From assembly GCF_017562075.2 (NCBI RefSeq), contig NC_054082.1, forward strand, positions 60,370,906 to 60,434,905: DNA of 64,000 nucleotides, in the 5' to 3' direction. Made by a program: the position numbers and the translations under genes. This document shows, one piece after another, positions 12,837 to 23,399 of the stretch; within the stretch, counting starts at the first letter, position 1; every line of letters starts with the position of its first letter. The notes beneath the pieces were generated by a model. That model was not told the DNA's origin and searched no databases. It saw only the letters and a program-made list of their open reading frames with translations. Source of the DNA: Anopheles merus (Eukaryota; Arthropoda; Insecta; Diptera; Culicidae).

Positions 12837-14824
12837 GGACCCCCCTCCAGTGACGGAGTCACTGTTTTTTGGATATGATTGCCGTCAAACGCGAGACGCG
12901 GACTATGGCATTGATTGATGTGGAATCGTAGTTGCTTCTTTTTGGTCAGATCCTCGAGAACAAACGCTGGTTTGAGTCTGTCTATGGAGATCGATTCGTT
13001 CTTGTTATTTCGTTTGACTATGAAAAATTTTCTGCATCTACGTATTACTTCGTAGGGTCCTTCGTAAGGTGGTTGTAAACCAGTTTTGACTTTGTCAACT
13101 CTAACGAAGACATTCTTGCACGTCTCCAGGCTTTTGGGCATCAACTGTGAGTAGCTATGTTTTATGTTAGGGGGAATAGGTTCCACGGATCTGAATGCAT
13201 TTTTCAAATTTAGGATGAAATCGGGGAGATCTGTCGGGTTATTATCGGAGGGTGTAAAAATTTCGGACGGAAGCCTTAGACTTTGTCCGTACACCATTTC
13301 CGCTGGGGAACCATTGATGTCGTTTTTAAAGGAAACTCTTATGCCAAGCAACATTAGAGGCAAATATCGAGTCCAATGTAAAGTATCATCATGCGCTTTT
13401 ATAGCTCCCTTCAGTTGCCGATGAAATCGTTCGACCATGCCATTGGCTTGCGGGTGATAGGCTGTAGTTTTTATGTGATGAGTGCCGAGCAATTTTGTCA
13501 ATTCCTCGAACAGTCTAGATTGAAACTGACGACCTCTATCAGTTGTTACAACTAACGGGCATCCAAAACGCGATATATAATGCTCTACAAATGTTTTTGC
13601 AATAGTTGGTGCTGTGATGTCTGTCATGGGGAAACATTCCGGCCATCGTGTGAAGCGATCGACGATGGTCAGAAGATACATCTTGTCCTCTGAAGGAGGC
13701 AACGGACCCACGATATCCATGTGGATGTGGTCAAATCTTCCTTTTGGTACCTGGAACGTTTCCAGTGGCGAACGAGTGTGTCGCACCACCTTTGCTTTCT
13801 GACATCCTATACAGGCTCTCGTCCAACTTGCTGCATCTTTATTAATAGAAGGCCAAAAATATCGTTCCACCAGCATTTTCCGTGAAGCACGGATTCCTGG
13901 GTGCGAAAAGCTATGAGTATTATCGAAAATGATTTTTCTCAGAGACAATGGTACGTACAACCTGTTCTTTCCCGCAGAGGTTTCAAAAACTAGGCTAGTT
14001 TTGTCCAGCACTAGTTGACTAAGTTTGTATTTTGTGTTTTTCATGTTTTCTAATAGATGTTGTAATTGTTTGTCTGTTTTCTGTTCTTGAGAGAACGTCT
14101 CATAAGTTATGTTGGTTATAACTTGTGTTTCGCCCACTCTCGACAACGCATCAGCTACAACGTTGCTATCACCAGCTATGTAACGAATGTCATTGGTGAA
14201 CTGTGATATAAAATCAAGTTGTCGACTCTGACGTGGTGATTTTTCTGCCTTCGATGTTAGCGCGGTTGTGAGAGGTTTATGGTCTGTGAATACTGTAAAC
14301 AATCTACCTTCCAGAAAGTATCGAAAGTGTTTAATGGCTAGTGCTATTGCTAATAATTCACGATCGAATGTGGAGTATCTTTGCTCGGTAGGCGTAATAG
14401 TTTTAGAAAAAAATGCTAAAGGTACCCAATGTTGGCCTTGCTTCTGGTGTAACACTGCTCCAACAGCGACGTTGGATGCATCTGTTGTCAAGGTTAGAGG
14501 TGCTTCTCGCTGGGGATGTGCTAAAAGAGTGGCATTTGATATATCATCCTTTACTTGTTGAAAAGCAATTTCACATTCATCCGTCCAAATGAACTTCTCT
14601 TTCACCTTTTTGTTGCTATGATGAGCAATTACGCGAGCTTCTCTGAGACATGAGGGATAAATCGATGATAATAATTGATCATCCCTATTATTCTCTGAAG
14701 TTGCTTCACTGACGTTGGTGTCGGATAGGAGCGAATTGCGTCTATTTTTTCTGACGAGGGAGTTATACCTTCTTCCGATATAGTATGGCTTAAGGAGTCC
14801 AATTTGGAGACACCAAAAACACAT
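12803..14824 (-). CDS. pol: Gypsy-1 pol: RNase H and integrase
   Basis: A 673-codon open frame. After about 65 residues of late RT it has [15 protein letters not shown] and [11 protein letters not shown] (RNase H). The integrase zinc site is [13 protein letters not shown]...CIGCQKAK, and the core has [13 protein letters not shown] (Asp), [10 protein letters not shown] (Asp) and [13 protein letters not shown] (Glu). A C-terminal [12 protein letters not shown] segment is typical of CsRn1-like integrases. Its stop lies just inside the LTR. The start is artificial: a frameshift near 14830-14957 separates it from the RT catalytic part. The frame is otherwise intact, pointing to a fairly young copy. 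Confidence 0.9.
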   Translation of the reverse strand: MCFWCLQIGLLKPYYIGRRYNSLVRKNRRNSLLSDTNVSEATSENNRDDQLLSSIYPSCLREARVIAHHSNKKVKEKFIWTDECEIAFQQVKDDISNATLLAHPQREAPLTLTTDASNVAVGAVLHQKQGQHWVPLAFFSKTITPTEQRYSTFDRELLAIALAIKHFRYFLEGRLFTVFTDHKPLTTALTSKAEKSPRQSRQLDFISQFTNDIRYIAGDSNVVADALSRVGETQVITNITYETFSQEQKTDKQLQHLLENMKNTKYKLSQLVLDKTSLVFETSAGKNRLYVPLSLRKIIFDNTHSFSHPGIRASRKMLVERYFWPSINKDAASWTRACIGCQKAKVVRHTRSPLETFQVPKGRFDHIHMDIVGPLPPSEDKMYLLTIVDRFTRWPECFPMTDITAPTIAKTFVEHYISRFGCPLVVTTDRGRQFQSRLFEELTKLLGTHHIKTTAYHPQANGMVERFHRQLKGAIKAHDDTLHWTRYLPLMLLGIRVSFKNDINGSPAEMVYGQSLRLPSEIFTPSDNNPTDLPDFILNLKNAFRSVEPIPPNIKHSYSQLMPKSLETCKNVFVRVDKVKTGLQPPYEGPYEVIRRCRKFFIVKRNNKNESISIDRLKPAFVLEDLTKKKQLRFHINQCHSPRLAFDGNHIQKTVTPSLEGGPVVIIPHTAYP

Positions 14825-15930
14825 TTGGATGCTTTGATTTTTATGTCATGCTCCGCTAGTCGTTTGAAGACAGTGTGTAAGTGTTCAACGTGTTCATCAT
14901 GTGACGAACTGGCAATCAGGATATCGTCGATGTAAACAAAAACAAAGTCGAGATCTCTAAATATCTTCTCTAAACATACTGTCCATAAATCGTTGAAAAG
15001 TTTGGCTCGCGTTTCTTAAACCAAATGGCATACGTAGAAACTCAAACAATCCGAACGTTGTTGTTATGGCAGTTTTATATATGTCCTCCTCAGCAATGGG
15101 TATGAGGTGGTACGCTCTCACTATGTCCAATTTCGAAAGATATTTGCAACCGTGCAGATTCATCGTGAAGTCTTGCACGTGCGGAATTGGATATCGGTCA
15201 GGGGTAGTTATTGCATTCAGCCAGCGGTAGTCTCCGCATGGACGCCAATCGTGATCCTTTTTGGGTACCATGTGCAAAGGAGATGAAGCTGAAGAAGAAA
15301 CTCTGCAGATTCCCAAGTCCAACATATGTTGGAATTCTGCTTGAGCTATCTTGTGTTTTTGTGCGTCGAGACGCCGTGGTTTAGAAAATGGCAATGGACC
15401 TTTGGTTTCTAAAGAATGTGTCACTGTGTGACGAATTGGTGCCTTGTAGTTAGGGGGTTCTACCAAGCAAGGGTACTGTTTTACAATGGCTGAAAATGGA
15501 TTGGTTTCCATTTGGTAGTTTTTCGGCGTCGGAGTATCTACTACTGCGACCACTGCTGTTGTTTCCTGTCCTGTGAGAGGATCGATTAAACGTTTCCTCT
15601 TGAGGTCTAACAGCAGTCCGTGTGTGGCCAAAAAATCAGCTCCAATAATGGGGCGATTTACGGCTGCCAGGATGAAGTAATGGCTAAAAACTCGTCTCAA
15701 ACCAAGGCTGACTGTTAATAATTGAGTACCGTATGTAGAAATTGAGCTGCCATTTGCTGCAACTAAAAAATTATCAGATTGTTTTGCACATTTGCCAAGC
15801 AAGTTGTGGGGTATGACGGAAACATCGGCTCCAGTTAGTTAGTTTCGATGCTTCATCGTCAATGAAAAGACGATGGGACCCTCTGACTGCTCGCGGATTT
15901 TCCGTCTCATCCGCTGAGCGAATTAGTTTT
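14825..15930 (-). pseudogene. pol: Gypsy-1 pol: protease remnant and RT
   Basis: From 15930 leftwards, RLFIDDEAS and ADVSVIP-like residues mark a damaged aspartic protease. The open part 14957-15802 then has [15 protein letters not shown], the RT stretch [51 protein letters not shown] (motif A, with V where S/K is usual) and [20 protein letters not shown] (motif B). The catalytic FVYIDDILIA block (14915-14945) lies in a different frame from both large frames, so at least two shifts occur. Confidence 0.85.
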
Positions 15931-15942
15931 TTGGGACGGTTT

Positions 15943-15972
15943 CATCCAACAAGTGGTGACCCCGACGTGATT
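15943..15972 (+). other. Inverted LTR end plus tRNA-Trp primer-site snippet
   Basis: Plus strand CATCCAACA (the end of the Gypsy-1 LTR in element sense), two bases, then TGGTGACCCCGACGTGATT. The last 19 bases are the exact complement of the 3' end of insect tRNA-Trp including CCA, the primer reported for CsRn1-group elements. It points opposite to the pol gene around it and runs into the LTR stub through the shared CGTGATT. This looks like a piece of minus-strand strong-stop DNA joined backwards. Confidence 0.7.
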
Positions 15973-16049
15973 GCACTGCCGGCGCTGACAGAGCTGAACA
16001 CAAAAACGTAGCGCCTTACGGGTACGCGGTATGTGGTATGATCACCACA
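15966..16049 (-). repeat. Gypsy-1 5' LTR stub
   Basis: 84 bp matching 12753-12836 with a few differences (for example GACAGAGCTGAACAC against GACAGTGCTGAACAT). This is the first 84 bases of U3 in element sense; the rest of the LTR is gone. Promoter function is therefore lost. Confidence 0.85.
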
Positions 16050-16320
16050 AAAGCTCGCCAGGCTCCGGTGGGCTGGCCATGTTGTACGCATGGAAACGGA
16101 CGACCCAGCCCGTAAAGTCTTTTTTGGCCGTCCACAAGGACAGAGGAGGCGTGGTAGGCCCAAATTGAGGTGGCAAGATGGCGTGAAGGCGTCCGCCATT
16201 AAGGCCGGGATAACGGACTGGCAGACGAAGGCGCTAGATCGTGAGCGGTTTCGGACACTCCTGAGGCAGGCCAAGACCGCAAAGCGGTTGTAGTGCCGGA
16301 TAAGTAAGTAAGTAAGTTGT
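16050..16320 (+). pseudogene. RTE LINE C-terminus and 3' end
   Basis: This is the right-hand remainder of the split RTE. It reads GHVVRMETDDPARK, a basic GRPQGQRRRGRPKLRW stretch and ends KTAKRL with a stop at 16291-16293. The short 3' tail is GCCGGATAAGTAAGTAAG. The first four bases (AAAG) are the target duplication made by Gypsy-1. The same C-terminus is found in the copy ending near 42195. Confidence 0.85.
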
Positions 16321-17704
16321 CTGATTCACATATTTTCATCAGGTTGGAGTCACTCACTCTCTCTATAGGTAGACTTTCCAATACTTTAACTGAGTTCGAT
16401 AAAAAATTTCTGATATAGAATTTCGCTTCATCGTGTATCTTTATCACTTCCTTTGTTCTCTTGATCGCCAATTCATCGGAATCGAAACTGTCTAGATAAT
16501 CATCTACATAATGGTTGCGGACAATTGCAATCGCTGCTTCCGGATACCTCGTTTGAAAAAGTGCTGCATTTTCGTTCTTAACGAACTGGGCGCATGCGGG
16601 GGAACATGTTGCCCCGAAGGTCATTACCTTCATTTCGAAAATTTGTGGTTTATCATTTGAGTTGCTACGATAAAGACATCTTTGAGCACACCGGTCCTCC
16701 TGCCTTATGCCCACTTGGTGAAACATTTCCTTGATTGCACCTGAAATGCCCACGCGTCCCTCTCTAAAGCGGATCAGTATGCCGAAAAGAGATGCAACTG
16801 CATCAGGTCCGGACAGCAATTGTGAATTAAGTGATATGCCATTATTTTTTGCTGCAGCATCAAATACAAGTCTCGGTTTAGGTTTGGGCTTGTTGTAATT
16901 TATTATAGCAAAGTGCGGTATGTAATTTAGTTTGGGGTTATGTTCATCTTTCAATAGATTGTTCCCTTCGATCGCTTGAGCGTATCCCTTTTGACAATAT
17001 GCAGCTATCTCTTCGTGATACCATTTCTTTAGTATCGCGTCTCTTTCCATCTTCCTTTCTAAACATTGCAGTCTTCTTAGTGTTTGAGCGAAGCTTTCCG
17101 GGAGTCTGATCTCATCTCTCTTCCATAGTAGACCTATTTCATACCCGTTCTTCGTTTTATTTAATGTTTCCTTCATTAGTATTTTTGCTCTCTCTTCTTC
17201 TTTTGATTGAGGCAAGTTGGTGTCGAGCTTAACACCGAAATCTTCGGTAGAAAAATATCCTTTCATTAGATCCGCCATTGTTTTTTCTTCTTTGCCATTC
17301 TCCATGAGAGAAAATAATCTTTCCTGTTTTGATTTTGAACTACTTGCTCCTAGTAATACCCACCCCAGGTGAGTTTGCATAGCTATTGGTCCTCCCGCGC
17401 GTCCTAATTTGGTGCGTAATGCACACATGAGGTGAGCATGTGGTAACCCGATAATTATTTTGGGTAGTTCATTGCGATAGCTTGCTAAATCAATTCCCTT
17501 TAAATGCCGATATTTTCTTTTAAGCGCTGCTCCATCAACGGCTTTTTTTGGTAGCTCCATTGACTCTACTGTTCTCAGGCCATCAAGGTTAATAAAATTT
17601 CCAGACTGGTCCTTAATCAAAATGGACACAGTTTGGCTGCCTGGTTCCTCCTGAATGGATCCGTTTGTCCAAGCCAAAGAAAATGGCCGAGGTGATCCCT
17701 CCAC
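16321..17704 (-). pseudogene. pol: BEL-2 pol: RT
   Basis: Begins in the post-protease region and contains LPKIIIGLPHAHLM, GPIAMQTHLGWVLLG (BEL pre-RT signature), RLVFDAAAKNNGISLNSQLL (motif 2-like), GAIKEMFHQVGI (motif A, AIKEMF where DI.KMF is usual), VMTFGATCSPACAQF (motif B) and NHYVDDYLDSFDSDE (motif C, near residue 405). The sequence past 16321 in this frame belongs to the RTE. The neighbouring frame 17617-18711 joins through a frameshift near 17700-17770. Confidence 0.85.
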
Positions 17705-18711
17705 TTGCAGTTCTTCTTTGAAGATCTTTGGTTGAGATCGCGTAAAATCAAGCTTGCGGAAGACCCTGAGTCCATAAAGGCAAAGGTCTCAAGTTCATTA
17801 TCCCCGTGGCGAATGGTCACAGGTATAATTTGAAAGTATATTTCAGGTAATTCCGGTTCCTTGTGAATGTTTAAATTTTCCGTGCGTACCGGTGTAGTTG
17901 GATTCTGGATTGAAATGCGATGGAGCAAGGTGTGGTGTCTTCCCCGACAACCATATTGCCTGCATTGCGGAGGCAAATAACAACTATGTGCATCGTGGTT
18001 AGTTTGATTGCAACAGTTAACACAGATGCGCATACGTCTCACGGTTTCCCATCTTTGTTCTATTGGCAAATTTTTAAATTCTTGGCAATCAGTGGCTCTG
18101 TGATCATAGCCACAAATGAGGCATCTAAATCGAGATCTAGGAGGTGGATTGTTATAAGAGTTGTTTCGTTGCTGCGGTCGAGTATCGCGATTGACAGATT
18201 GAATATTATGTGGGAGCCTTTGAGAATTGTCTTTCTTAGTAGTTTCGGCTGTTAGCATTATTGCTAACTCTTCCGTAGGTTTCAACCATGTGGCAAAATC
18301 TTTCAATGTTTTTATCTTATTTTTCCCAGTTTTTCTATTATCATCTAGGAGGTGCATGTACCACCTTTCCTTTATATTAGGTGGAAGTCTTTGTGCTAAG
18401 TCTTTCAAGAGGCGTTGGTCGTTGAGGTATTCTTCTTGATCTAGCGTTACCATGTTCACCACAAGGTTGTTAAAGGCGTGCATGAAAGCTGTGATTGACT
18501 TCGGCCTTTGCATTGTAGGATTCTCTACGTTCATTAATTCCTTCAACAGCGCGTTGTAAATCAAATCGGGCGCTCCAAATTCTTGCTCTAGACGCTTTAT
18601 AATTAAACCGACGTTCTGTGCATCGAGCATTAATCCGCCTACGCACATCGCGGCTTCCCCCTTTAATGATCTTTGTAGGCGGAAATTTTCCTTCCGAAGA
18701 AGTTTTACCAT
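17617..18711 (-). pseudogene. gag: BEL-2 gag C-part and protease
   Basis: A gag segment with DLIYNALLKELMNVENP and LPPNIKERWYMHLL, then three zinc-type motifs: CLICGYDHRATDC, CVNCCNQTNHDAHSC and CRQYGCRGRHHTLLH, the usual BEL/Pao cluster. The aspartic protease follows: FAFMDSGSSASLI (active-site DSG). The frame loses protease similarity at about residue 330 (NQRSSKKNCKW) and the coding moves to the next frame. The start at 18711 is inside gag because of the upstream shift. Confidence 0.85.
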
Positions 18712-19168
18712 AAATGGATTTAAAATGCGTCCATTTTTTAAAATCCTCGTCGAAACTCGGAAGCTCCATCAAAGAGTCCTTTGTTGCGCGCTCCTTCAAT
18801 GCGTCAACCATTCCCCTGATAAGCACTTCGGAAACCGAGCTAGAGTTGTTTGCCGATGCGCTTGTCGATGCAACATTCCCTTCTTGCGTCTCGCGTTTTT
18901 GTGGTTTATCTCTTTTCTGCTTTTTTAATTCTGTTTGTAGCTCAAGCATTTGCGCAGCTAGTCTAGCAATATTGGGGTTCGTTTCCTCCAAGTCGCTTAT
19001 CTTGGTTTCAAGTCGCTTTTGCATTTCGACCTGCATTTCTATAACTCGCAGCATTTCCGCGCGATCTTCCTTCATTTTGACTATCTCCTTCCTTAAATGC
19101 CCTAGCTCATTTTCTTCCCCTCCCTCAAAAAGTACAATTTTCTCCTTAGAATTGGCCATTTTACTCAC
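18700..19168 (-). pseudogene. gag: BEL-2 gag N-part, coiled coil
   Basis: Starts MSKMANSKEKIVLFEGG. Residues 20-90 are a heptad-rich coiled coil (LRKEIVKMKEDRAEMLRVIE...). Then comes a Ser/Asn-rich linker and LMELPSFDEDFKKWTHFKS, the ELPxFxG.xxxW.xFxxxF start of the BEL gag core. The listed frame continues to 18470, but after about 18700 (KTSSEGKF) it is out of register with the downstream gag. It is the gag start because it lies just downstream of the leader and primer site. Confidence 0.8.
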
Positions 19169-19213
19169 GATTTCGCAGTATTACGCTTCGCTGGCGTTAC
19201 TAGGCTTGTAACA

Positions 19214-19735
19214 ATGTTGACGTTACGCTGCCGCTGCTCTGCTACCGCTGCTCTGCTACCGCTGCTCAGCTACCGCTGCTCTGCTACTGCTGCTCTGCTG
19301 CTGCTGCTCTCCTGCTGCTGTTGCACTTCTCACTTGACCGGGAATGGCGTCCTCCGGTTGCTGCTCGGGCGGGTGGCCCTTCTTCCTTCCTCGTTGGCCG
19401 GGAATGGCTTCCTCCGGCTTTCACTTCACTGCACTTCACTTCACTGCATTACCCGGGAATGGCGTCCTCCGGATAGCGGCTTGGGCGGGTGGCCCTTCTT
19501 CCTTCCTCGTTGACCGGGAATGGCGTCCTCCGGCTGGCTCGTGCCGGGAATGGGGTCCTCCGGCTGGCTCGTCCTTCCTTCCTTCCGTGCCGGGAATGGC
19601 GTCCTCCGGCTGGCTCGTCCTTCCTTCCTTCCGTGCCGGGAATGGCGTCCTCCGGCTGGCTCGTGCCGGGAATGGGGTCCTCCGGCTGGCTCGCCCTTCC
19701 TTCCTTCCGGGCCGGGAATGGTGTCCTCCGGTTGG
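19214..19735 (+). repeat. GC-rich minisatellite in the BEL-2 leader
   Basis: 19214-19320 is a CTGCTCTGCTACCG-type repeat. 19330-19735 holds about ten copies of a CCGGGAATGGCGTCCTCCGG core, separated by variable spacers (for example GGCTCGTCCTTCCTTCCTTC). It lies between the primer site and gag of BEL-2. Several overlapping frames on both strands cover it; they differ in amino acids but share the repeat, so none is a supported gene. Confidence 0.85.
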
Positions 19736-19779
19736 CACGGAACCTTCTCTTGCTCTGGGTCTTAAGGTAGAGTTACTTT

Positions 19780-19797
19780 CCTCTCTGGAGCCACCAA
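19780..19797 (-). promoter_or_regulatory. BEL-2 primer-binding site candidate
   Basis: In element sense the LTR ends GGGAACA, then one T, then TGGTGGCTCCAGAGAGG. TGG directly after an LTR is the expected start of a tRNA primer site. I did not match it to a specific tRNA. Confidence 0.5.
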
Positions 19798-21246
19798 TGT
19801 TCCCAGCACGTCAGGGCAATTAACCCGTAACGGTGCTCTCGTCGAAGCGAGGACGATTAGAAGCAACCCTGATCCTTTCGATCCCAAAGCCAACCAAATA
19901 AATAAGGCTTATTTCTTTGGCTGTGAGAAGTTCCCTTTATTGCTCATTTTTAATTCGCGAGCCCTTCTCGCAACGCGTGCTATTGTAGCGATGCGTAATT
20001 TACACTTACGTGAGAAGGCCGGCCTAACATTTTTCTTTACTTCCTAAATTAACTTAGTTTCCTAATTAATTAATTAAACCTAAAATTCTACCTTACTAAT
20101 CCTTAAATAATTGTATGACCCAACTCCAATTTCCTAACTTCACATAATTCGATTCATTTCTTACTATTAATTAATCCAAATTAATCCTCTCTCTCTATTG
20201 TCGCTTACTTCCGTAAGCAAGATAGGATACGCTTACGCGCGCATCTCGGGCATTGCTCTTCCGAAAAGAGCAATTCGAGAGCGGCGCGCCGTTGAACCGA
20301 TCCTAGCCGTTCGCTCATACCTAGCTTGCCCTCTCCTTCTAACATGCCATTCTGCCACTGTAGCATATCTACTATACAGAACTTATTATAATACACACTA
20401 TCAGCTATAGACACATTGTAACACATTTTAGAAAGCCAAACCACACCATTGTAACACATTCATTTTAACACATTCAGCAAATCAGATCATACCATAGCAC
20501 CGCAACCGGAAGAGTTCAGGCCGTCCATTCAAACAAATAACAGACGTGACACACTTATCAAAAACAACCGAAACGGGCAACATAAGCAATTCAAGCGTTA
20601 CTGCGGTAAAGTGGACAATCAGAGAACGCATAGCAACTTATTGCTAAAAGCGCAGTAAGGCAAAGATCGACGAACGCACCCGTTCTTTAGCTAGAACAGT
20701 TTATACTTTCCAGAACCTTCGTAAAAACATAGACACCTCACTCCAATATAATGTATACATTGCACCTCATATCAATAACCTTTAATTAGGACAAAAACAC
20801 ATTCCAAAACCAAATGTACGAAACTTATTGAGTATAAATAAAACCAATTCCGACCGTGGCAAGTCAGATTCGTTCGGACTGCCAAGATAGGACGTTACGC
20901 TTCCTAAAAACTTCGTGTACCAACTTATTTCAAGAGTTTAGTTATGTCCCCCTACCAAAGGTAAGGCTTCTAAACTCCAACATTTCCAGTAAGGGAAACT
21001 CCTTCCGGGTTTCCATGATCGCCTGGACGATCAAATCAGTCCGCTTCGAATAGTTTGTTCCACCTCAGCTCATGTCAGTAAAGACTGACTCCCCGCAAAA
21101 ACGGTGCACGACGGCCCCGCGTACGTTCGATCACATTACACCACGTTTAGCCTCTCTCTCTCATCCTAGCCTCCTGAGAGTGGCACATCGTTAGACCAGA
21201 GGAGTCAACCTAGTAGGGGGTGGCGAACCACTACCGGGCTAGTACA
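19798..21246 (-). repeat. BEL-2 5' LTR, split by a solo LTR
   Basis: In element sense it starts TGTACTAGCCCGG (ending at 21246) and ends GGGAACA (19798). Removing the solo LTR and one duplicate (786 bp) leaves about 663 bp. The inner limit is set by the primer site. The outer limit is inferred from TG...CA because the other LTR is missing. Confidence 0.65.
20359..21140 (+). mobile_element. Solo LTR of the 412/mdg1-like element
   Basis: 782 bp starting TGTAGCATATC and ending GATCACATTACA, flanked by CCAC at 20355-20358 and 21141-21144. About ten differences by eye from the LTR at 60584-61366 (about 99% identity). The GAGTATAAATAAAACC region near 20830 is a likely promoter/polyadenylation area. 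A 65-codon frame starting MASQIRSD is present in both LTRs only because they are copies. Confidence 0.95.
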
Positions 21247-21349
21247 AATATTATATTTTCGTCAGCGACACTAATTGTAACCTTTAATCATTTGAGAATC
21301 AGCAATAGATGACCAAAAATTTAATCAGTTAAAAAATTATAAGAAGGGA

Positions 21350-22128
21350 TCAATATAGCTTCTTGAAGACCCCATCTTCCCACGCCGTTAAAAAAATATT
21401 GAAGATATTCCGGGGATGATACAAAAGCCTGAAAGGCATAAAAATTATCGAAGCAAACATAGATTCAGTAATTATAAAAAAAAATTATGGACAAGTCATG
21501 CCAAGTCAGATAAATTGATAACTGATTCCTTATGAAAAAGCACTTTGAAAATCGTTGAACTCGTAAACAGCAAGAGTGTGGGATCGTCGTTCTCATTAAA
21601 ACAACAAGAGGTTTTTTTTTAATATTTGTTTTTGCTTTCAAATACGATCGAAAGTATCCCCAAACAAATTGAAAGAGAAACTAACTGATTTGCGTGAAAA
21701 TAAGAGTAACGATGAAAACATAACAAAAAAACTTATCGCGTGAAAATGCATGGAGCTGTTTCACTATATTTAAAACTTTGTATTGCATGTTTTGCTTAGG
21801 CGAAAGTCAAATGCTCTCCCATCGCAAAGTCGGATGCAAAACTTTAAATAAATTTATTACAATCAATCTTTAGTGCATCTCATCACTATAAAATTTCTCG
21901 TGCTTCATTCTGAAAATCTTATTGTGGTGTTGAAACAATGTTAAAATTTCATAACGGTTGCATTTACAAAATTGACTTGAATGAATTGAATTCATGGGTT
22001 TAACATGGGATTATCTTCACCCGTTCTAACAAAACGTTAATTGCACTTTGAATAGTAGTATCCCATGAGACAATAGGCATCCTCTATCAGTCACTTCACC
22101 TTGACACCTCTATCAGTCAAACTCTAAC
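21350..22128 (+). mobile_element. Unclassified repeat X, copy A, left part
   Basis: Similar to the reverse complement of 46300-47110, for example ATTATGGACAAGTCATGCCA and AAAAAGCACTTTGA. Copy A is cut by BEL-3 at CTAAC (22124-22128) and resumes at 32041. Many stops; no domain recognised in this half. Confidence 0.75.
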
Positions 22129-22483
22129 TGTTGACACGACAAAATTTAAACAGTACAACGTTTGGGACCAACAGAGGTGCGTTAATCGATCTGAGCGCAA
22201 TCGATCACCACTGCTATAAAACGCGAGCAGGATAGACGATCGGGCGAGAGAGAGAAAGAACAATCGTTCTAAGCGGTCAGGGTTCGTGTGCCAACGGTCG
22301 AGGATCGGGAATCGGGAGAGCGCGCGAAAAATCTTGACCAAATAAGGGCATGCGCAACAGAAGCGAATTATTAATCAAAATGTGAAGACCCAAATTGTAA
22401 AAAAGTGTGAATAATTTTGAATTAATCAAAATAAATATCTTTTCAAATCCACGCTGTACAAAGGTCTTGTATTCGCTTCCACA
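22129..22483 (+). repeat. BEL-3 5' LTR
   Basis: 355 bp, TGTTGACACGAC to CGCTTCCACA. GCTATAAAACGCG at 22211 is a clear TATA element, and AATAAA near 22430 is the polyadenylation signal. Its last 210 bp match 31822-32035 almost exactly. Confidence 0.85.
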
Positions 22484-22558
22484 AGCTTTTTTATGATTTA
22501 ATTTTTTTTTTAAATATCAACCAAATTAAAAGTTCGTGAAAGTGTTCAACGCAGAAAA

Positions 22559-23245
22559 ATGCCGAAGCCAAAGTTCGACTGTGTCGGTTGTGACCGCAAA
22601 AACGCGGTATCGGATATGGTGCTATGTGACGCGTGCTCTAAGTGGTGGCACTTAGATTGCGCTGGTGTTTCGAAGGAGGTGAAGTTCGTGAAGTGGGTGT
22701 GTGAACGGTGTGAAAGCGGTAAAAAGGACAAGGCAGCCAAGGTGAAAGGCCACGAGATGAGTGGCAAACCTAGTAGGGCTGCTCGTGAAAAGGCCTAATC
22801 TCAGGATGGCGATACATCCAAAACCCGTTCAGAGAAACCCGTAGAAGTACCTTCGCAGCAGAAACCAGCGGTCCAAAAGTTAACCTCATCAAAAGTGTCC
22901 TTAGTCACAACTCCGGACATAGTCATGGCTCAGCGAAGCGTTAGGAGCGAAACGGGTACTGTGCCGACAAATACGGCGCATGTGGAAAAGAACAGACTGG
23001 CGTCCAGTCTGATCGAAGGGTTTAGCTCTCGATGCAAAATAAACCCCAGCCAAAAGGATAGTGAATCGCACGTTTCTCGCAGAAGTAGAAGCTCTGTGGC
23101 AACGACACTGAAGCTAGAACGTTTAGCTAAAGAGCGAAGGTTGCAAGTCGAAGCGCTTCAAACTGAAATGAGTAAAAGAATCGCGAAATTGAATGCGGAT
23201 TACGAAGCGATGAAGCAACAGATAGAGGATGACAGTGTTAGCTAG
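22559..23245 (+). pseudogene. gag: BEL-3 gag N-terminus with PHD finger
   Basis: Starts at the first ATG after the LTR. Residues 6-60 form a PHD-type zinc finger: CVGCDRKNAVSDMVLCDACSKWWHLDC...WVCERC (Cys4-His-Cys3 spacing). A single in-frame TAA (22796-22798) follows, then the same frame reads on from about 22800 to 23245 through a Ser-rich linker and a coiled coil (LERLAKERRLQVEALQTEM). A PHD finger at the gag N-terminus is known from some insect BEL elements. The frame ends at a TAG (23243-23245), just before the LINE insertion; the gag core resumes near 25705. Confidence 0.85.
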
Positions 23246-23399
23246 AGAAGTGGTTGCCGCGTTAGTGAAACATCACAAGTCGTTGATTGGTTAACCAGTG
23301 ACCATTATTATTATTATTTATTTAATCTTCAACGGGCCGTATGGCCTAATTAAGATGTAACAGTTCAATTAAAAAAAATACATAGCAAAAACAAGATTT

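Larger units (their letters stand above)
12484..16049 (-). mobile_element. Gypsy-1: CsRn1-like LTR retrotransposon inside the RTE
   Basis: This reverse-oriented 3.57-kb Ty3/Gypsy element is flanked by the 4-bp duplication AAAG (12480-12483 and 16050-16053). It has a full LTR on the left (12484-12836), protease-RT-RNase H-integrase coding on the minus strand, and only an 84-bp stub of the other LTR on the right (15966-16049). Gag is missing: the sequence passes from the protease N-flank straight into an inverted LTR-end/primer-site snippet. The domain order, LTR starts (TGTGGTG) and tRNA-Trp-type primer site agree with the CsRn1 group. It cannot move on its own. Confidence 0.9.
9420..16320 (+). 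mobile_element. RTE-clade LINE, split by Gypsy-1
   Basis: Non-LTR element with an RTE-type endonuclease and RT in one reading direction. It runs 9420-12483, is interrupted by Gypsy-1 (12484-16049) and finishes at 16050-16320 with the ending TAAGTAAGTAAG. Short tandem repeats at the 3' end instead of poly(A) are a known RTE trait. Another 5'-truncated copy at 41122-42195 has the uninterrupted join (GTATCAAGCTCGCTAGG), which proves the split. Frameshifts near 10650 and 11400 make it non-coding. The exact 5' edge is uncertain. Its 3' edge abuts BEL-2, but no BEL sequence lies to the left. Confidence 0.85.
16321..21246 (-). mobile_element. BEL-2: BEL/Pao retrotransposon, 5' part
   Basis: Reverse-oriented BEL/Pao element with 5' LTR (19798-21246, containing a solo LTR), primer site, repetitive leader, gag, protease and RT. 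It stops in the RT/connection region at 16321, where the RTE 3' end begins. RNase H, integrase and 3' LTR are not found left of the RTE, so they were lost before or during that event. Frameshifts at about 18700 and 17700 disable it. Confidence 0.85.

Noticed and set aside
19344..19823. Long frames on both strands across the BEL-2 leader
   Set aside because: They exist because the GC-rich repeat lacks stops; the peptides only mirror the repeat.
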